DNA from: Neisseria sp. Marseille-Q6792
Lineage (GTDB): Bacteria; Pseudomonadota; Gammaproteobacteria; Burkholderiales; Neisseriaceae
Assembly: GCF_943181435.1 (NCBI RefSeq)
Contig: NZ_OW969598.1
Location: 992,001-1,056,000, forward strand
Direction of reading: 5' to 3'
Length of the DNA: 64,000 nucleotides
Shown here piece by piece: positions 29,324-38,855 of this stretch (the first letter of the stretch is position 1; every line of letters begins with the position of its first letter). A program made the translations under genes and the position numbers. Below the pieces are notes generated by a model. The model saw nothing but the letters and a program-made list of their open reading frames with translations. It was not told the DNA's origin and searched no databases.

Positions 29324-30052
29324 ATGGCAGGCCATAGCAAGTGGGCGAATATCCAGCATAAAAAAGCCCGTCAGGATGCCAAACGCGGCAAAATCTTTAC
29401 CCGTTTAATCAAAGAAATCACCGTTGCGGCGCGTATGGGCGGCGGCGACCCCGGTGCCAACCCGCGCCTGCGCCTGGCTTTGGAAAAAGCAGCCGAAAAC
29501 AATATGCCCAAAGACAATGTGCAACGCGCCATCGATAAAGGTACGGGCAACTTGGAAGGCGTGGAATACATCGAGTTGCGCTACGAAGGCTACGGCATCG
29601 GCGGCGCGGCTTTGATGGTGGACTGCCTGACCGACAACAAAACCCGCACCGTTGCGGACGTGCGCCACACGTTTACCAAAAACGGCGGTAACTTGGGTAC
29701 CGACGGCTGCGTGGCGTTCAACTTCGTGCATCAGGGCTATTTGGTATTCGAACCCGGCGTTGACGAAGACGCGCTGATGGAAGCGGCTTTGGAAGCCGGT
29801 GCGGAAGACGTGGTTGCCAACGACGACGGTTCCATCGAAGTCATTACCGCGCCAAACGATTGGGCGGGCGTAAAATCCGCTTTGGAGGCAGCAGGTTACA
29901 AATCCGTTGACGGCGACGTTACGATGCGCGCCCAAAACGAAACCGAACTCTCCGGCGACGATGCCGTCAAAATGCAAAAACTGATTGACGCGCTGGAAGA
30001 CTTGGACGACGTGCAAGACGTTTACACTTCCGCCGTATTGAATCTGGACTGA
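29324..30052 (+). CDS. yebC: YebC/TACO1-family regulator
   Basis: 242 aa. The N-terminus [22 protein letters not shown] is the family signature, followed by [13 protein letters not shown] and [11 protein letters not shown]. The family was long annotated as DNA-binding regulator (PmpR); newer work supports a role in translation at polyproline stalls. Full length, SD AAGGAAA. Single gene, converging with dsbB. Confidence 0.94.
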   Translation: MAGHSKWANIQHKKARQDAKRGKIFTRLIKEITVAARMGGGDPGANPRLRLALEKAAENNMPKDNVQRAIDKGTGNLEGVEYIELRYEGYGIGGAALMVDCLTDNKTRTVADVRHTFTKNGGNLGTDGCVAFNFVHQGYLVFEPGVDEDALMEAALEAGAEDVVANDDGSIEVITAPNDWAGVKSALEAAGYKSVDGDVTMRAQNETELSGDDAVKMQKLIDALEDLDDVQDVYTSAVLNLD

Positions 30053-30079
30053 TACGCAGCACAGCAGACATACAATAAA

Positions 30080-30106
30080 ATGCCGTCTGAACCTTTCAGA
30101 CGGCAT
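30080..30106. terminator. DUS-hairpin between yebC and dsbB
   Basis: Inverted uptake sequences (30080-30091, 30095-30106) with flanking A/T. Confidence 0.8.
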
Positions 30107-30110
30107 TAAT

Positions 30111-30599
30111 TTATTTAGCCCTTGCCCACGCCCACCAAACCGTCAGGACAACCGCCAGAAAATACGCCACGCTCCAAACAGGCAAAGCAACCCCTAACAG
30201 ATAATCCGGTTCGGCACAATTTCCGAACCCGCGCACAACAGGCTCGAACCAATCAAACAAAGGCCAGCCCTTCAATCGAAACGTCCACGGCGCACCGCAT
30301 GAAGGAGCCGTACCCGGCGGCAGCGACTGCAGCCACAACTGATATGCCGCAACAGCCGCACCCGTAACGGCCGGAATGCTGATAAAGACAGTACCGAACA
30401 AACCGCCTGCCCTTCTTCTTGGTCTGCACATCAGGACAATTGCCGCACATAATGCGGTTGCCAAGACGCACAACCGCTGGCTGATACACAAAACGCAAGG
30501 CTCCATACCCAAAACATACTGTGCCGCCAAAGAACCGGCAAATGCACAGACCGAAACGGCAAACAGCAGCCAAACGGCTTTTCTAAATAACGGGGTCAT
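30111..30599 (-). CDS. dsbB: Disulfide bond formation protein DsbB
   Basis: 162 aa inner membrane quinone reductase that reoxidises DsbA. Four spans with two periplasmic cysteine pairs: EPCVLCISQR (CxxC) in the first loop, and APSCGAPW ... FGNCAEP in the second. Start MTPLFRK: the frame is open 67 codons upstream but that stretch is not membrane-like and lacks an SD. The tandem sRNAs lie upstream. Confidence 0.94.
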   Translation of the reverse strand: MTPLFRKAVWLLFAVSVCAFAGSLAAQYVLGMEPCVLCISQRLCVLATALCAAIVLMCRPRRRAGGLFGTVFISIPAVTGAAVAAYQLWLQSLPPGTAPSCGAPWTFRLKGWPLFDWFEPVVRGFGNCAEPDYLLGVALPVWSVAYFLAVVLTVWWAWARAK

Positions 30600-30978
30600 T
30601 TTCTCAACACACCAATCAAAATACCGATATGCCGATTTTGCTGGATATATCCCGAGATGGCAAGGGACGAATCGACACCGGCGCAGGTGCGGACGATTTC
30701 GGTTTTCCCCGATATGCACAAAACCTGACAAGGGACAAAACGGCGATTTGCCCACACAATGCCCACAAAAAATACATCTGGAGGATTTGAATTTCGGCAA
30801 ACTTAGCGAATCAAAAGCATCAGCTGATAAAGAAAAATCAAAAGTTTATTTTAATGAAAGCATATGATTTTTTTGAATAAGCGGATTGACGGGTTTTTGA
30901 AGGAATTTGTTACCGGATAGCCATCGGGCAAGTTTTTTGCAAAATTTGAATTGGTCGGGTAAATTTTCAAAAAATAAT

Positions 30979-31007
30979 TGACAGCAGATAAGAAACGGCG
31001 GATAATT
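30979..31007 (+). promoter_or_regulatory. Promoter of the first sibling sRNA
   Basis: TTGACA (30979-30984), 17-base spacer, GATAAT (31002-31007). Confidence 0.8.
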
Positions 31008-31012
31008 ACCGC

Positions 31013-31102
31013 CGTTGAGTTGCTTGATGCAGCTTGATTTTTCTCCTCTATTTCTCCTTTGTAGACTTGGCACACATTCAACCGGATGTGTGCATTTTTT
31101 TA
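31013..31102 (+). ncRNA. Sibling sRNA 1 (NmsR / RcoF type)
   Basis: About 90 nt from the predicted start near 31013. Its middle carries the C/U-rich single-stranded stretch TTTCTCCTCTATTTCTCC, an anti-SD-like seed, followed by TTGTAGACTTGGC and a terminator GCACACATTC-AACC-GGATGTGTGC plus T7. The same layout recurs 200 bases on. Known in meningococci as paired Hfq-binding sRNAs between dsbB and the AsnC regulator; they repress TCA and methylcitrate cycle mRNAs and respond to stringent control. Exact ends are predicted. Confidence 0.87.
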
Positions 31103-31177
31103 TCTCCGCTTTTTTGAAATTTAATTACTTTTATTGTTTGAAATTCTATTCTTTAAGAAATTTAACAAGAAAAACGC

Positions 31178-31206
31178 TTGCTTTTTGACCGGAAAAGCTG
31201 CATAAT
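31178..31206 (+). promoter_or_regulatory. Promoter of the second sibling sRNA
   Basis: TTGCTT (31178-31183), 17-base spacer, CATAAT (31201-31206). Confidence 0.7.
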
Positions 31207-31212
31207 TTACCC

Positions 31213-31304
31213 CGTTAGCTGGTTCGAGTAGTCAGTTAATAGTTTCTCCTCTATTTCTCCTTTGTAGACTTGGCGCACATTCTATTGAATGTGTGCATTT
31301 TTTT
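31213..31304 (+). ncRNA. Sibling sRNA 2 (NmsR / RcoF type)
   Basis: It shares about 30 identical bases with the first copy (TTTCTCCTCTATTTCTCC and TTGTAGACTTGGC) but has a different 5' hairpin (GTTAGCTGGTTCGAG...). Its terminator is GCGCACATTC-TATT-GAATGTGTGC plus T run. Identical seeds with different 5' ends suggest shared targets with separate control. Confidence 0.87.
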
Positions 31305-31382
31305 ATCTAAAACGACAACCTGCCATACGTTTTGTTGTTATATTTCATTCAGGTGTCAAACTGCATAGCCAGCCTGAAATAT

Positions 31383-31847
31383 TCAATCCAAATCCAACAC
31401 CGTATTTTCTTTGACTTCTTCCATCACGACATAACTCCTGCTCTCAGATGCTGCAGGAAGTTGTAACAAAATATTGCCGAGCATATCGCGGTAAGCCGAC
31501 ATATCGTGTAAGCGGACTTTAATCAGATAATCATACTCCCCCGATACCAGATGGCACTCCATAATCTGCGGTATTTTCAATACTTCCTTTTTAAAGTCTT
31601 CAAAGATATTGCCCGACTTGGATTGTAATTTCAATTCGACAAAAACCAATAAAGGTTTGCCCAGCAGGTGGGGATTGAGATGGGCGTGATAGCCGGAAAT
31701 ATAATGCTCCCGCTCCAAACGGCGTACCCTCTCTGTAACGGGCGTGGTGGACAAGCCTACCTTCTCGGCAAGCTCCGTCATCGGGATGCGGGCATTCTGT
31801 TGAAGGATCTTAAGGATGCGGAAATCGATTTTATCTAGTTCTTTCAT
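31383..31847 (-). CDS. Lrp/AsnC family transcriptional regulator
   Basis: 154 aa. The N-terminal winged helix has DKIDFRILKILQQNARIPMTELAEKVGLSTTPVTERVRRLE. The C-terminal RAM domain binds amino acids (VSGEYDYLIKVRLHDMSAYRDML). It resembles Lrp most. The gene is flanked by the sRNA pair downstream and a Correia element upstream, 43 bases before the start codon, which may influence its promoter. Confidence 0.92.
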   Translation of the reverse strand: MKELDKIDFRILKILQQNARIPMTELAEKVGLSTTPVTERVRRLEREHYISGYHAHLNPHLLGKPLLVFVELKLQSKSGNIFEDFKKEVLKIPQIMECHLVSGEYDYLIKVRLHDMSAYRDMLGNILLQLPAASESRSYVVMEEVKENTVLDLD

Positions 31848-31890
31848 TTGGATTGCCTTGTATTTATTATTGATTTTAACAAATAGAGTA

Positions 31891-31995
31891 TATAGTGGAT
31901 TAACAAAAACCAGTACGGCGTTGCCTCGCCTTGCCGTACTATTTGTACTGTCTGCGGCTTCGTCGCCTTGTCCTGATTTTTGTTAATCCACTATA
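31891..31995. mobile_element. Correia element, short form (105 bp)
   Basis: Ends TATAGTGGATTAAC / GTTAATCCACTATA with TA duplication, core as in the copy at 9470 but without the ~50-base IHF part. It lies between the divergent regulator and alr genes. Confidence 0.95.
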
Positions 31996-32171
31996 TATTT
32001 GGGAAAGCGATTATATCAGGAAAAGCAAACCGCCTTCCTACCTGAAAACTGCTGCTCCGGCTTGAAGACACAAGGGTCTTTAATATTTTAAAAGCCTTGC
32101 CGTTGGATTATAATTCCCTAATTGATTTCTTAATTTTGCTAATAAACACTTGTTTGGTAAGGAATGAATTT

Positions 32172-33230
32172 ATGCGCCCTTTGAACGTGCAGATCAGGTT
32201 GGGCAACCTTAGGCACAATTATCAGATTTTGAAGGAAATGCACGGAGGCAAGCTATTGGCGGTAGTGAAGGCCGACGCATACGGACACGGTGCGGTCAGA
32301 TGTGCTTTCGCGCTGGCAGACTTGGCAGACGGCTTTGCCGTGGCGACAATCGACGAGGGAATCAGGCTGCGGGAGAGCGGCATTACCCATCCGATTGTCC
32401 TTTTGGAAGGCGTATTTGAAGCATCAGAGTACGAAGCGGTCGAACAATACTCGCTCTGGCCGGCAGTCGGAAACCAATGGCAACTTGAGGCTTTGCTTTC
32501 CCACCATTGGAAAAAACCTGTCAAGGTCTGGTTGAAAATGGATTCGGGGATGCACCGTACCGGTTTTTTCCCTCATGATTACGCTTCGGCATATGCGGCA
32601 TTGAAACAATCGGAATATGTGGACAGTATTGTCAAGTTCTCGCATTTCTCCTGTGCGGACGAACCCGAAAGCGGCATGACGGAAATACAGATGGAAGCAT
32701 TCGATTTGGGTACAAAAGGGCTGGAAGGCGAAGAAAGCCTTGCCAATTCGGCGGCTATTTTGAATATCCCCGAAGCACGCAGGGATTGGGGGCGCGCGGG
32801 CTTGGCGTTATACGGCATTTCCCCGTTCGGAGGCAGCGATGACAGGCTGAAACCTGTGATGAGGCTTTCAACCCGTATTTTCGGCGAACGCGTTTTACAG
32901 CCGCACTCCCCTATCGGTTATGGCGCAACATTTTATACCAGTAAATCTACGCGGGTCGGCCTGATTGCCTGCGGTTATGCGGACGGTTATCCGCGCCGTG
33001 CCCCAAGCAATTCCCCCGTCGCCGTCGACGGTAAATTGACCCGGGTCATCGGCAGGGTCTCTATGGATATGATGACCATCGAGCTGGACGCTTCGCAAGA
33101 AGGTTTGGGACACGAGGTCGAACTGTGGGGCGATACGGTCAACATCAATACCGTTGCCGAAGCGGCCGGAACCATCCCTTACGAATTGATGTGCAATATC
33201 AAACGTGCAAAATTCACTTATATCGACTAA
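32172..33230 (+). CDS. alr: Alanine racemase
   Basis: 352 aa PLP enzyme making D-alanine for peptidoglycan. The PLP lysine is in LLAVVKADAYGHGAVR and the second catalytic base Tyr is in PIGYGATFYTS. The barrel and C-terminal beta domain (GRVSMDMMTIEL) are complete. Start MRPLNVQ with SD AAGGA; the open frame upstream is ignored. Confidence 0.96.
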   Translation: MRPLNVQIRLGNLRHNYQILKEMHGGKLLAVVKADAYGHGAVRCAFALADLADGFAVATIDEGIRLRESGITHPIVLLEGVFEASEYEAVEQYSLWPAVGNQWQLEALLSHHWKKPVKVWLKMDSGMHRTGFFPHDYASAYAALKQSEYVDSIVKFSHFSCADEPESGMTEIQMEAFDLGTKGLEGEESLANSAAILNIPEARRDWGRAGLALYGISPFGGSDDRLKPVMRLSTRIFGERVLQPHSPIGYGATFYTSKSTRVGLIACGYADGYPRRAPSNSPVAVDGKLTRVIGRVSMDMMTIELDASQEGLGHEVELWGDTVNINTVAEAAGTIPYELMCNIKRAKFTYID

Positions 33231-33246
33231 TCGAGTCCAAACGAAA

Positions 33247-33274
33247 ATGCCGTCTGAAGCCTTTCAGACGGCAT
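33247..33274. terminator. DUS-hairpin after alr
   Basis: Inverted uptake sequences four bases apart after the alr stop. Confidence 0.8.
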
Positions 33275-33398
33275 AAATGCGTTTTGACAAAATCAGTAAA
33301 AGCATTGCCAAATAGAAAATACTGATAATGCCCACAATCTGAAACCCCATCCTTCCCGCAAAAACGGAAAATCAAAATCAGAAACCTAAAATTTCGTC

Positions 33399-33560
33399 AT
33401 TCCCGCGCAGGCGGGAATCCGGTTTTTTGAGTTTCCGTCATTTCTGATAAATTCTCGTCGTTTTTCATTTCTAGATTCCCGCATGCGCGGGAATGACAAA
33501 ATTAAAGTTTCAGAATTTATTTGAACAACAAACTAGATTCCCGCTTTCGTGGGGATGACG
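33399..33560. repeat. Small dRS3 cluster
   Basis: Two full dRS3 (33399-33418, 33475-33494) and a degenerate one near 33537, in a 500-base gene-free gap (33231-33770). The rest of the gap is AT-rich without recognised features. Confidence 0.85.
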
Positions 33561-33723
33561 GCGGATAGGTTTTGTTGTTTCGGATAAATTCCTGTTGTTT
33601 TTTGGTTTCCAGATTCCCACCTTTAAAAGAATGACGTAAGAAAGCAGAAATAAGGACACAGGGATTTTTTAAATTTGCAATATTCTTTTCTAAAGACATT
33701 TTACCCAATGCCCATAAACAAAA

Positions 33724-33751
33724 ATGCCGTCTGAAGCCTTTCAGACGGCAT
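33724..33751. terminator. DUS-hairpin after the UPF0210 gene
   Basis: Inverted uptake sequences four bases apart, preceded by AAA and followed by TTT. Confidence 0.8.
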
Positions 33752-33770
33752 TTCCCCATCAAAACCGCAA

Positions 33771-35129
33771 TCAGTTTTTCATCGATTGAACCGGAGCCGG
33801 GATTCTGCCGCCCCGGTTGACGAACACTTCGCACGAACCTTCTTTTACCGGCATTACAGGCGCGTAGCCCAACAAGCCGCCGAACTCGACGCTGTCGCCG
33901 ACGGTTTTACCCGTTACCGGAATAATGCGCACGGCAGTGGTTTTGCTGTTGATCATGCCGATGGCGGCTTCGTCGGCAATGATGCCGGAAATGGTGTACG
34001 CGGGCGTGTCGCCGGGAACGGCAATCATATCCAAGCCGACCGAACAAACGGCGGTCATCGCTTCGAGTTTGTCCAGCGTCAGCACGCCTGCTTCGGCGGC
34101 GGCAATCATACCTTCATCTTCCGAAACAGGGATAAATGCACCGCTCAAACCCCCGACCGCGCTGGAAGCCATCATGCCGCCTTTTTTCACGGCATCGTTC
34201 AGCAATGCCAAGGCAGCCGTCGTGCCGTGCGTACCGCAGACGCTCAAACCCATTTCTTCAAGAATGCGCGCCACCGAGTCGCCGACGGCAGGGGTCGGCG
34301 CCAGCGACAAGTCGAGAATACCAAACGGGATATTCAGCATTTTCGAGGCTTCTCGACCGATGAGTTCGCCCACGCGGGTAATTTTGAAAGCAGTTTTCTT
34401 CACGACTTCCGCAACTTCGGTCAATGTCGTTGCATCTGAATTTTCCAACGCGGCTTTTACGACACCCGGGCCGGAAACGCCGACATTAATCACAGCATCC
34501 GCTTCGCCTGAGCCGTGAAACGCGCCCGCCATAAACGGATTGTCTTCCACCGCGTTGCAGAACACGACGATTTTGGCGCAGCCGAAACCTTCGGGCGTGA
34601 TTTCAGCAGTGCGTTTGATGGTTTCGCCTGCCAGCTTGACCGCATCCATATTGATACCGGCACGCGTGCTGCCGATATTGATGGAGCTGCACACGATATC
34701 AGTAGTCTTCATCGCTTCGGGAATGGAGCGGATTAACACCTCGTCTGAAGGCGACATGCCTTTTTGTACCAGCGCGGAAAAACCGCCAATAAACGACACG
34801 CCTATCGCTTTGGCTGCCTTGTCCAAAGTCTGCGCCACGCTGACATAACTGTCGGCTTTGGTTGCCGCCGCGATTTGGGCAATCGGCGTGACGGAAATTC
34901 GCTGATTCACAATCGGCACGCCGTATTTAGCGGAGAGATGTTTCGCCGTCGCCACCAAGTCTTTGCCGACCGTGGTGATTTTGTTGTAAATGTTTTGGTT
35001 TAACACGTCGATGTCGGTGCTGATGCAGTCGTGCAAATCAATGCCGATGGTAATGGTGCGCACGTCAAAATTCTGGTCGGCTACCATGCGGATAGTTTCG
35101 AGGATTTCGTTGGAATGGACTTGGGACAT
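33771..35129 (-). CDS. UPF0210 (DUF711/PFL) family protein
   Basis: 452 aa. Highly conserved family of unknown function, related in fold to glycyl-radical enzymes of the pyruvate formate-lyase group. Motifs [50 protein letters not shown] and [18 protein letters not shown] are visible. SD AAGGAA. It is usually next to the ACT protein UPF0237; here about 1.2 kb with an unknown gene and a dead frame separates them. Confidence 0.92.
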   Translation of the reverse strand: MSQVHSNEILETIRMVADQNFDVRTITIGIDLHDCISTDIDVLNQNIYNKITTVGKDLVATAKHLSAKYGVPIVNQRISVTPIAQIAAATKADSYVSVAQTLDKAAKAIGVSFIGGFSALVQKGMSPSDEVLIRSIPEAMKTTDIVCSSINIGSTRAGINMDAVKLAGETIKRTAEITPEGFGCAKIVVFCNAVEDNPFMAGAFHGSGEADAVINVGVSGPGVVKAALENSDATTLTEVAEVVKKTAFKITRVGELIGREASKMLNIPFGILDLSLAPTPAVGDSVARILEEMGLSVCGTHGTTAALALLNDAVKKGGMMASSAVGGLSGAFIPVSEDEGMIAAAEAGVLTLDKLEAMTAVCSVGLDMIAVPGDTPAYTISGIIADEAAIGMINSKTTAVRIIPVTGKTVGDSVEFGGLLGYAPVMPVKEGSCEVFVNRGGRIPAPVQSMKN

Positions 35130-35181
35130 TTTTGGGGATTCCTTGTTGAATGGGTTTTATTTGGTGCAGGCTGCCTGTGAT

Positions 35182-35835
35182 TTATTTTTGTTCTGAGACA
35201 TAATGCGGTGTTTCTTCTACTGCGGCAAACAGTTTGCCGTCCGCATCCCATAAGGGTTGGCGGCAGGAATCGCAGTATGCCGCTTCGTGATTAGCATACG
35301 GCGGCGGCTCGCTTATGGCCAAATCCCATGCCGACAGTTGACCGCAGGAGGAGCAATCGACCGTATATAAGATGAAATTTGCCGCTTTGTTCAGACTTTG
35401 GAAGGTCCAAAAATCAGACTGGATTCTTTCCAAACTTTTACATGCGTTGCTCGGAACAATAAACACAGTGTAGTCATCGCTGCCGCTTTCCAAAAACATC
35501 AACCGCATTTTTTGCCGTTTGAGTTTGCCGTCGAAATAATCGAAGGCAAAGGGCAGAAAATTGCCGCTTTCCCAATCTTGGCCAAATTCTTTATCGAATT
35601 TTTTATATAAATCATCAGGTTTTACTTTTAGTATTTCTTTGCCGAATGCTACCAAACGCTCATTGACAAATTGATAAAGCTCACCCTGCCCACTCTCCCC
35701 TTTCCAATCTAAAAAGAGAAAAATACGGTTTTGATACAGGGCTTCTCGCAATATTTCGTTTTGAGAAGCTGATGGCAGCAGCGCAGTATATTCGTTTTCG
35801 GTAACAATTTTTTGCAGTATTTTTTCGGGTTTCAT
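35182..35835 (-). CDS. Hypothetical protein with two CxxC motifs
   Basis: 217 aa, not recognised. The N-terminal half is helical and acidic/basic mixed (TENEYTALLPSASQNEILREALYQ). The C-terminus holds VDCSSCGQL and AYCDSCRQ, likely a single zinc site. No signal peptide or membrane span. It lies on the same strand 53 bases upstream of the UPF0210 gene and could be co-transcribed with it. Codon use is more AT-rich than its neighbour, suggesting later insertion. The immunity or regulatory role sometimes given to such small proteins is not supported by anything seen here. Confidence 0.7.
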   Translation of the reverse strand: MKPEKILQKIVTENEYTALLPSASQNEILREALYQNRIFLFLDWKGESGQGELYQFVNERLVAFGKEILKVKPDDLYKKFDKEFGQDWESGNFLPFAFDYFDGKLKRQKMRLMFLESGSDDYTVFIVPSNACKSLERIQSDFWTFQSLNKAANFILYTVDCSSCGQLSAWDLAISEPPPYANHEAAYCDSCRQPLWDADGKLFAAVEETPHYVSEQK

Positions 35836-35930
35836 GGAAATATTCTCGTATTTTGGTATTTTGAAATGCAGACTGCCTGTATTTCCTTTTGCTGGGATTT
35901 GTTTTTACCGCCCAACCACTACCGCAACAT

Positions 35931-36237
35931 CTACCGCCCAAGCCGTTTGACAAGCACAAACACAGGAAGCGACAGCAAAAACGCCAAAAATCCGTGCTCC
36001 ACGCTCTACACTTTGAACGACACGGGTATCACTTTGTTATCGATCACGATTTGGTAGCGTGCAGTCATAAAAGCATTGGCATCTAATCGGTTATTTACGT
36101 AAAACAGCTCGAACGTGTCGGGTGGCAGGCAGGTCTATTGTAGATATACGCCTTCACGGTCGCGCAACACAGTATCTTCCGCGCACTAAAGTTTCGATGC
36201 TTTTTCACCGGTTCAGAGGTTGGCGCAGGGTTATCAT
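35931..36237 (-). pseudogene. Decayed gene for a small membrane-anchored protein
   Basis: A good SD (AAGGAG) and ATG at 36237 begin MITLRQPLNR, then a stop and frame change. One frame then reads AEDTVLRDREGVYLQ-stop-TCLPPDTFELFYVNNRLD..., then a stop after VIPVSFKV, then SVEHGFLAFLLSLPVFVLVKRLGR and a stop. The pieces together give about 100 residues with a hydrophobic segment at the end. At least three lesions. Family not recognised. Confidence 0.5.
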
Positions 36238-36312
36238 GGTGGAACTCCTTCTTTTCAGTCAGCCTGAACGGCCGGTAACGATGGTATCTCTGCCCTGTTC
36301 TCCAACACATTC

Positions 36313-36356
36313 AAAGCAGCCTGCACTTTGAAAACTAGAGTGCAGGCTGCTTTTTT
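36313..36356. terminator. 15-bp hairpin terminator
   Basis: AAAGCAGCCTGCACT (36313-36327) pairs with 36339-36353; six T follow on the plus strand and TTT on the minus. It ends at the stop of the ACT gene. Confidence 0.75.
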
Positions 36357-36628
36357 CAGATTCGGTGCATGGCTTGAAAAATTTCTTCGTTTTGCATACG
36401 GATATCAAGCGCGAGTTTTTTGCTCTCTTCCGCAAACAAATCCAAAACCTCTTGACGCGATTTGGTGCATTTTGAAGTGTCCACCAAAATAATCATGGTA
36501 AAAAAATCGTCCATCAGCTGTTGGCTGATGTTGAGAATATTGATTTGGTTTTCCGCTAAAATTTTGGAAACGTCGTACACAATGCCCACACGGTCTTTAC
36601 CGATGACGGTGATGACTGAATTATTCAC
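36356..36628 (-). CDS. ACT domain protein (UPF0237), GTG start
   Basis: 90 aa, two ACT-like halves. It begins VITVIGKDRVGIVYDVSKIL and ends in RMQNEEIFQAMHRI. ACT domains bind amino acids or small ligands; the family accompanies UPF0210. The start is GTG at 36628, with SD GGAGAAAG 5 bases before it. An ATG 12 codons upstream is in frame but without an SD. Confidence 0.88.
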   Translation of the reverse strand: MNNSVITVIGKDRVGIVYDVSKILAENQINILNISQQLMDDFFTMIILVDTSKCTKSRQEVLDLFAEESKKLALDIRMQNEEIFQAMHRI

Positions 36629-36722
36629 GAAGCTTTCTCCTTGCAGATATTCATTAAAAGCCAAAATTATATACCACTGCTAAATTTTCAAGAAACAATG
36701 CCATCAATCTGCACATATAAGA

Positions 36723-36752
36723 ATGCCGTCTGAAATATATTTCAGACGGCAT
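36723..36752. terminator. Perfect DUS palindrome
   Basis: 30-base perfect palindrome formed by two uptake sequences around ATATAT, just after the stop of the MORN-type gene (minus strand). Confidence 0.8.
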
Positions 36753-36757
36753 CAAAT

Positions 36758-37495
36758 TTAGGGTTCGATTAAATAACCATCCTTATCCCACTGGGTCTTC
36801 CTAACCAACTTATCATCCTGATAAACAGCTTCGCTCTTTTTAGAACCATCTTCATACCACTCTAAGACTACTCCATTACGTTTATGATGATGGATAGACA
36901 GTTCCGAGAGTAATCGACCACTTTCATCCCATGTCAGAATCTTGGCTGGCTCATCATTAACCATGACCATTTCCGTTTTGATATTGCCATCAGCATACCA
37001 TTGTTTCCATACGCCGTTTGCCTTATTTTGTTTAAACTGAATTTCGCTTTCCTTGCTGCCATTACGGTAATAGCGGTATCCCGTACCCTCACTCAAGCCA
37101 TTTTTATAAGGCATAACTGCAGATTTTTTACCGTTCGGATACCAGTTGACCCATTCACCATCCGGTTTACCCTTACTGAAACTTCCCGTCATCTTTTTTT
37201 GACCATTAAAATGCCACAAAATCAACATGCCATTTTGCAGGTTAGGTACAAAAGATTTAATTTGTGTTGAAGCAACAATATAAGGTTCGGAATATTTCTT
37301 CATCGACGGATAATAAAAATCCTGAGCATGAGCAATACCAGACACCACACTATATTGCCTGATATAAGCCGCAGATGACATCGTTGCCGTCAGTTTCCCA
37401 TGCTGATTAAAATAAACTGAATAAGTCTGCGCCGACAACGTAGCCGAAAAACTCAAAAGTACAATTGAAAATACAATCCGATATAACGTTTTCAT
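36758..37495 (-). CDS. Secreted MORN-variant repeat protein (YwqK-like)
   Basis: 245 aa. The signal peptide ends near LSAQ-TY. The body has at least five repeats of about 22 residues with the pattern G-x-W-x-x-W-Y-x-[DN]-G-x-x-K (e.g. DGEWVNWYPNGKKSA, NGVWKQWYADGNIKTE, NGVVLEWYEDGSKKSE). Such repeats form an extended beta sheet and probably bind partners. The YwqK 'antitoxin' name in databases is weakly founded; no toxin gene is adjacent. Confidence 0.85.
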   Translation of the reverse strand: MKTLYRIVFSIVLLSFSATLSAQTYSVYFNQHGKLTATMSSAAYIRQYSVVSGIAHAQDFYYPSMKKYSEPYIVASTQIKSFVPNLQNGMLILWHFNGQKKMTGSFSKGKPDGEWVNWYPNGKKSAVMPYKNGLSEGTGYRYYRNGSKESEIQFKQNKANGVWKQWYADGNIKTEMVMVNDEPAKILTWDESGRLLSELSIHHHKRNGVVLEWYEDGSKKSEAVYQDDKLVRKTQWDKDGYLIEP

Positions 37496-37600
37496 TACAA
37501 TAGCAATATAAAAATCAAAAAGTAAAACAATTAACTTATAAACAATATGGTAAAGGATTTATCAGCCAACCGTCAAACCCAAGACAACACATAGTAAAAA

Positions 37601-37635
37601 ATGCCGTCTGAAAACAAATCGTCTTCAGACGGCAT
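37601..37635. terminator. DUS-hairpin after prmB
   Basis: Inverted uptake sequences (37601-37612, 37624-37635), with A run before and TTT after, 12 bases past the prmB stop on the minus strand. Confidence 0.8.
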
Positions 37636-37647
37636 TTCCCCTTCAAC

Positions 37648-38547
37648 TCACTCTTCACCCAATAACTGTTCACGCGTCAACAGGAAAACAAAACCATCTC
37701 CTCCACTGGTTTCCAACCAAGTAAAAGGCAACTCCGGATACGCTGCTTCTAATACATCCCTGTTATGCCCGATTTCTACCAACAATACACCTTTAGGATT
37801 CAGAAACTTTGCTGCATTCAGAAGAATTTGTCTGGTTGCATCCAATCCGTCCTCACCACTACCCAATGCCAATTCCGGTTCATGTAAATACTCTTCAGGC
37901 AAAGCCTCAACCGACTCCGCATCCACATAAGGCGGATTGGAAACAATCAAATCATAAGTACCTTCCAATCCTTCAAACAAATCCGTATGAATAAGCTGGA
38001 TGCGTTCTTCCAAACCATAATCTTCGACATTAATCCCTGCCACTTCCAAAGCATCCAAGCTCACATCAACCGCATCAATCTGCGCATCGGGATAGTGATG
38101 CGCCATCTGAATTGCGAGACATCCGCTTCCGGTACAAAGATCCAAAGCATTATGCACCAACTCATCGTATTCTATCCAAGGACGAAGTCCGTCACCCAAC
38201 AATTCATAAATAAAAGAACGAGGTATGATTACGCGCTCATCCACATAAAAATCAAACTCTCCCTGCCATGCCTGCTGCGTCAAATAAGCAGCAGGAATAT
38301 GTTCAACGGCGCGTCGCTCAATAACCGCCAACACTTTCTCTTTTTCAGCTTTAAGTAATTTTGCATCAAGATAGGGATCAAGAACATCCAAAGGCAAATT
38401 TAACGTATGCAAAATTAAATAAGCTGCTTCATCATGAGCATTATCACTACCATGACCAAAAGAAAGTCCCTCTTCATTAAAACGACTGACTGCAAAACGC
38501 AAAATATCACGGATAGTCGTTAATTCCTGTACCGCTTGAATAAACAT
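37648..38547 (-). CDS. prmB: 50S ribosomal protein uL3 glutamine methyltransferase
   Basis: 299 aa SAM-dependent N5-glutamine methyltransferase. N-terminal helical domain (FIQAVQELTTIRDILRFAVSRF), FYVDERVIIPRSFI, motif I LDLCTGSGCLAIQMA and the substrate motif VSNPPYVDAE are seen. The N-terminal sequence and VIIPRSFI point to PrmB rather than PrmC. The start at MFIQAV is set by the family; ATGs 4 and 9 codons upstream are possible and no good SD decides. Confidence 0.92.
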   Translation of the reverse strand: MFIQAVQELTTIRDILRFAVSRFNEEGLSFGHGSDNAHDEAAYLILHTLNLPLDVLDPYLDAKLLKAEKEKVLAVIERRAVEHIPAAYLTQQAWQGEFDFYVDERVIIPRSFIYELLGDGLRPWIEYDELVHNALDLCTGSGCLAIQMAHHYPDAQIDAVDVSLDALEVAGINVEDYGLEERIQLIHTDLFEGLEGTYDLIVSNPPYVDAESVEALPEEYLHEPELALGSGEDGLDATRQILLNAAKFLNPKGVLLVEIGHNRDVLEAAYPELPFTWLETSGGDGFVFLLTREQLLGEE

Positions 38548-38822
38548 AACATGAACCATTTCACATATAAACATCTAGAATTATAGCAGAAACAACAACT
38601 ATGCCATTTTAAATCACCAAATAGCATTTAATCCGTACATTCAAATACAAGAAGCTGCTGAAAACATCAAACAACAATAAAAGCAGAATAAAGTTTTATT
38701 TGACAAAACATCCTTTCCTCTAGAAAAGGATAACACACTCTAACCTTTTATTTATTATTCTCATTCCTTCTAAATATCCTCAATATTTCTGAATATCCCC
38801 GACATTTTTTCCGGGCAAAGCA
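38548..38822. other. AT-rich gap before the rRNA operon end
   Basis: No gene, repeat or RNA recognised. Confidence 0.5.
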
Positions 38823-38848
38823 AAAACCCCCGGATATCCGGGGGTTTT
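38823..38848 (-). terminator. rRNA operon terminator
   Basis: Perfect 26-base palindrome (AAAACCCCCGGAT and its inverse); it ends in TTTTT on the minus strand, 8 bases past the 5S gene. Confidence 0.9.
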
Positions 38849-38855
38849 CTGAATG

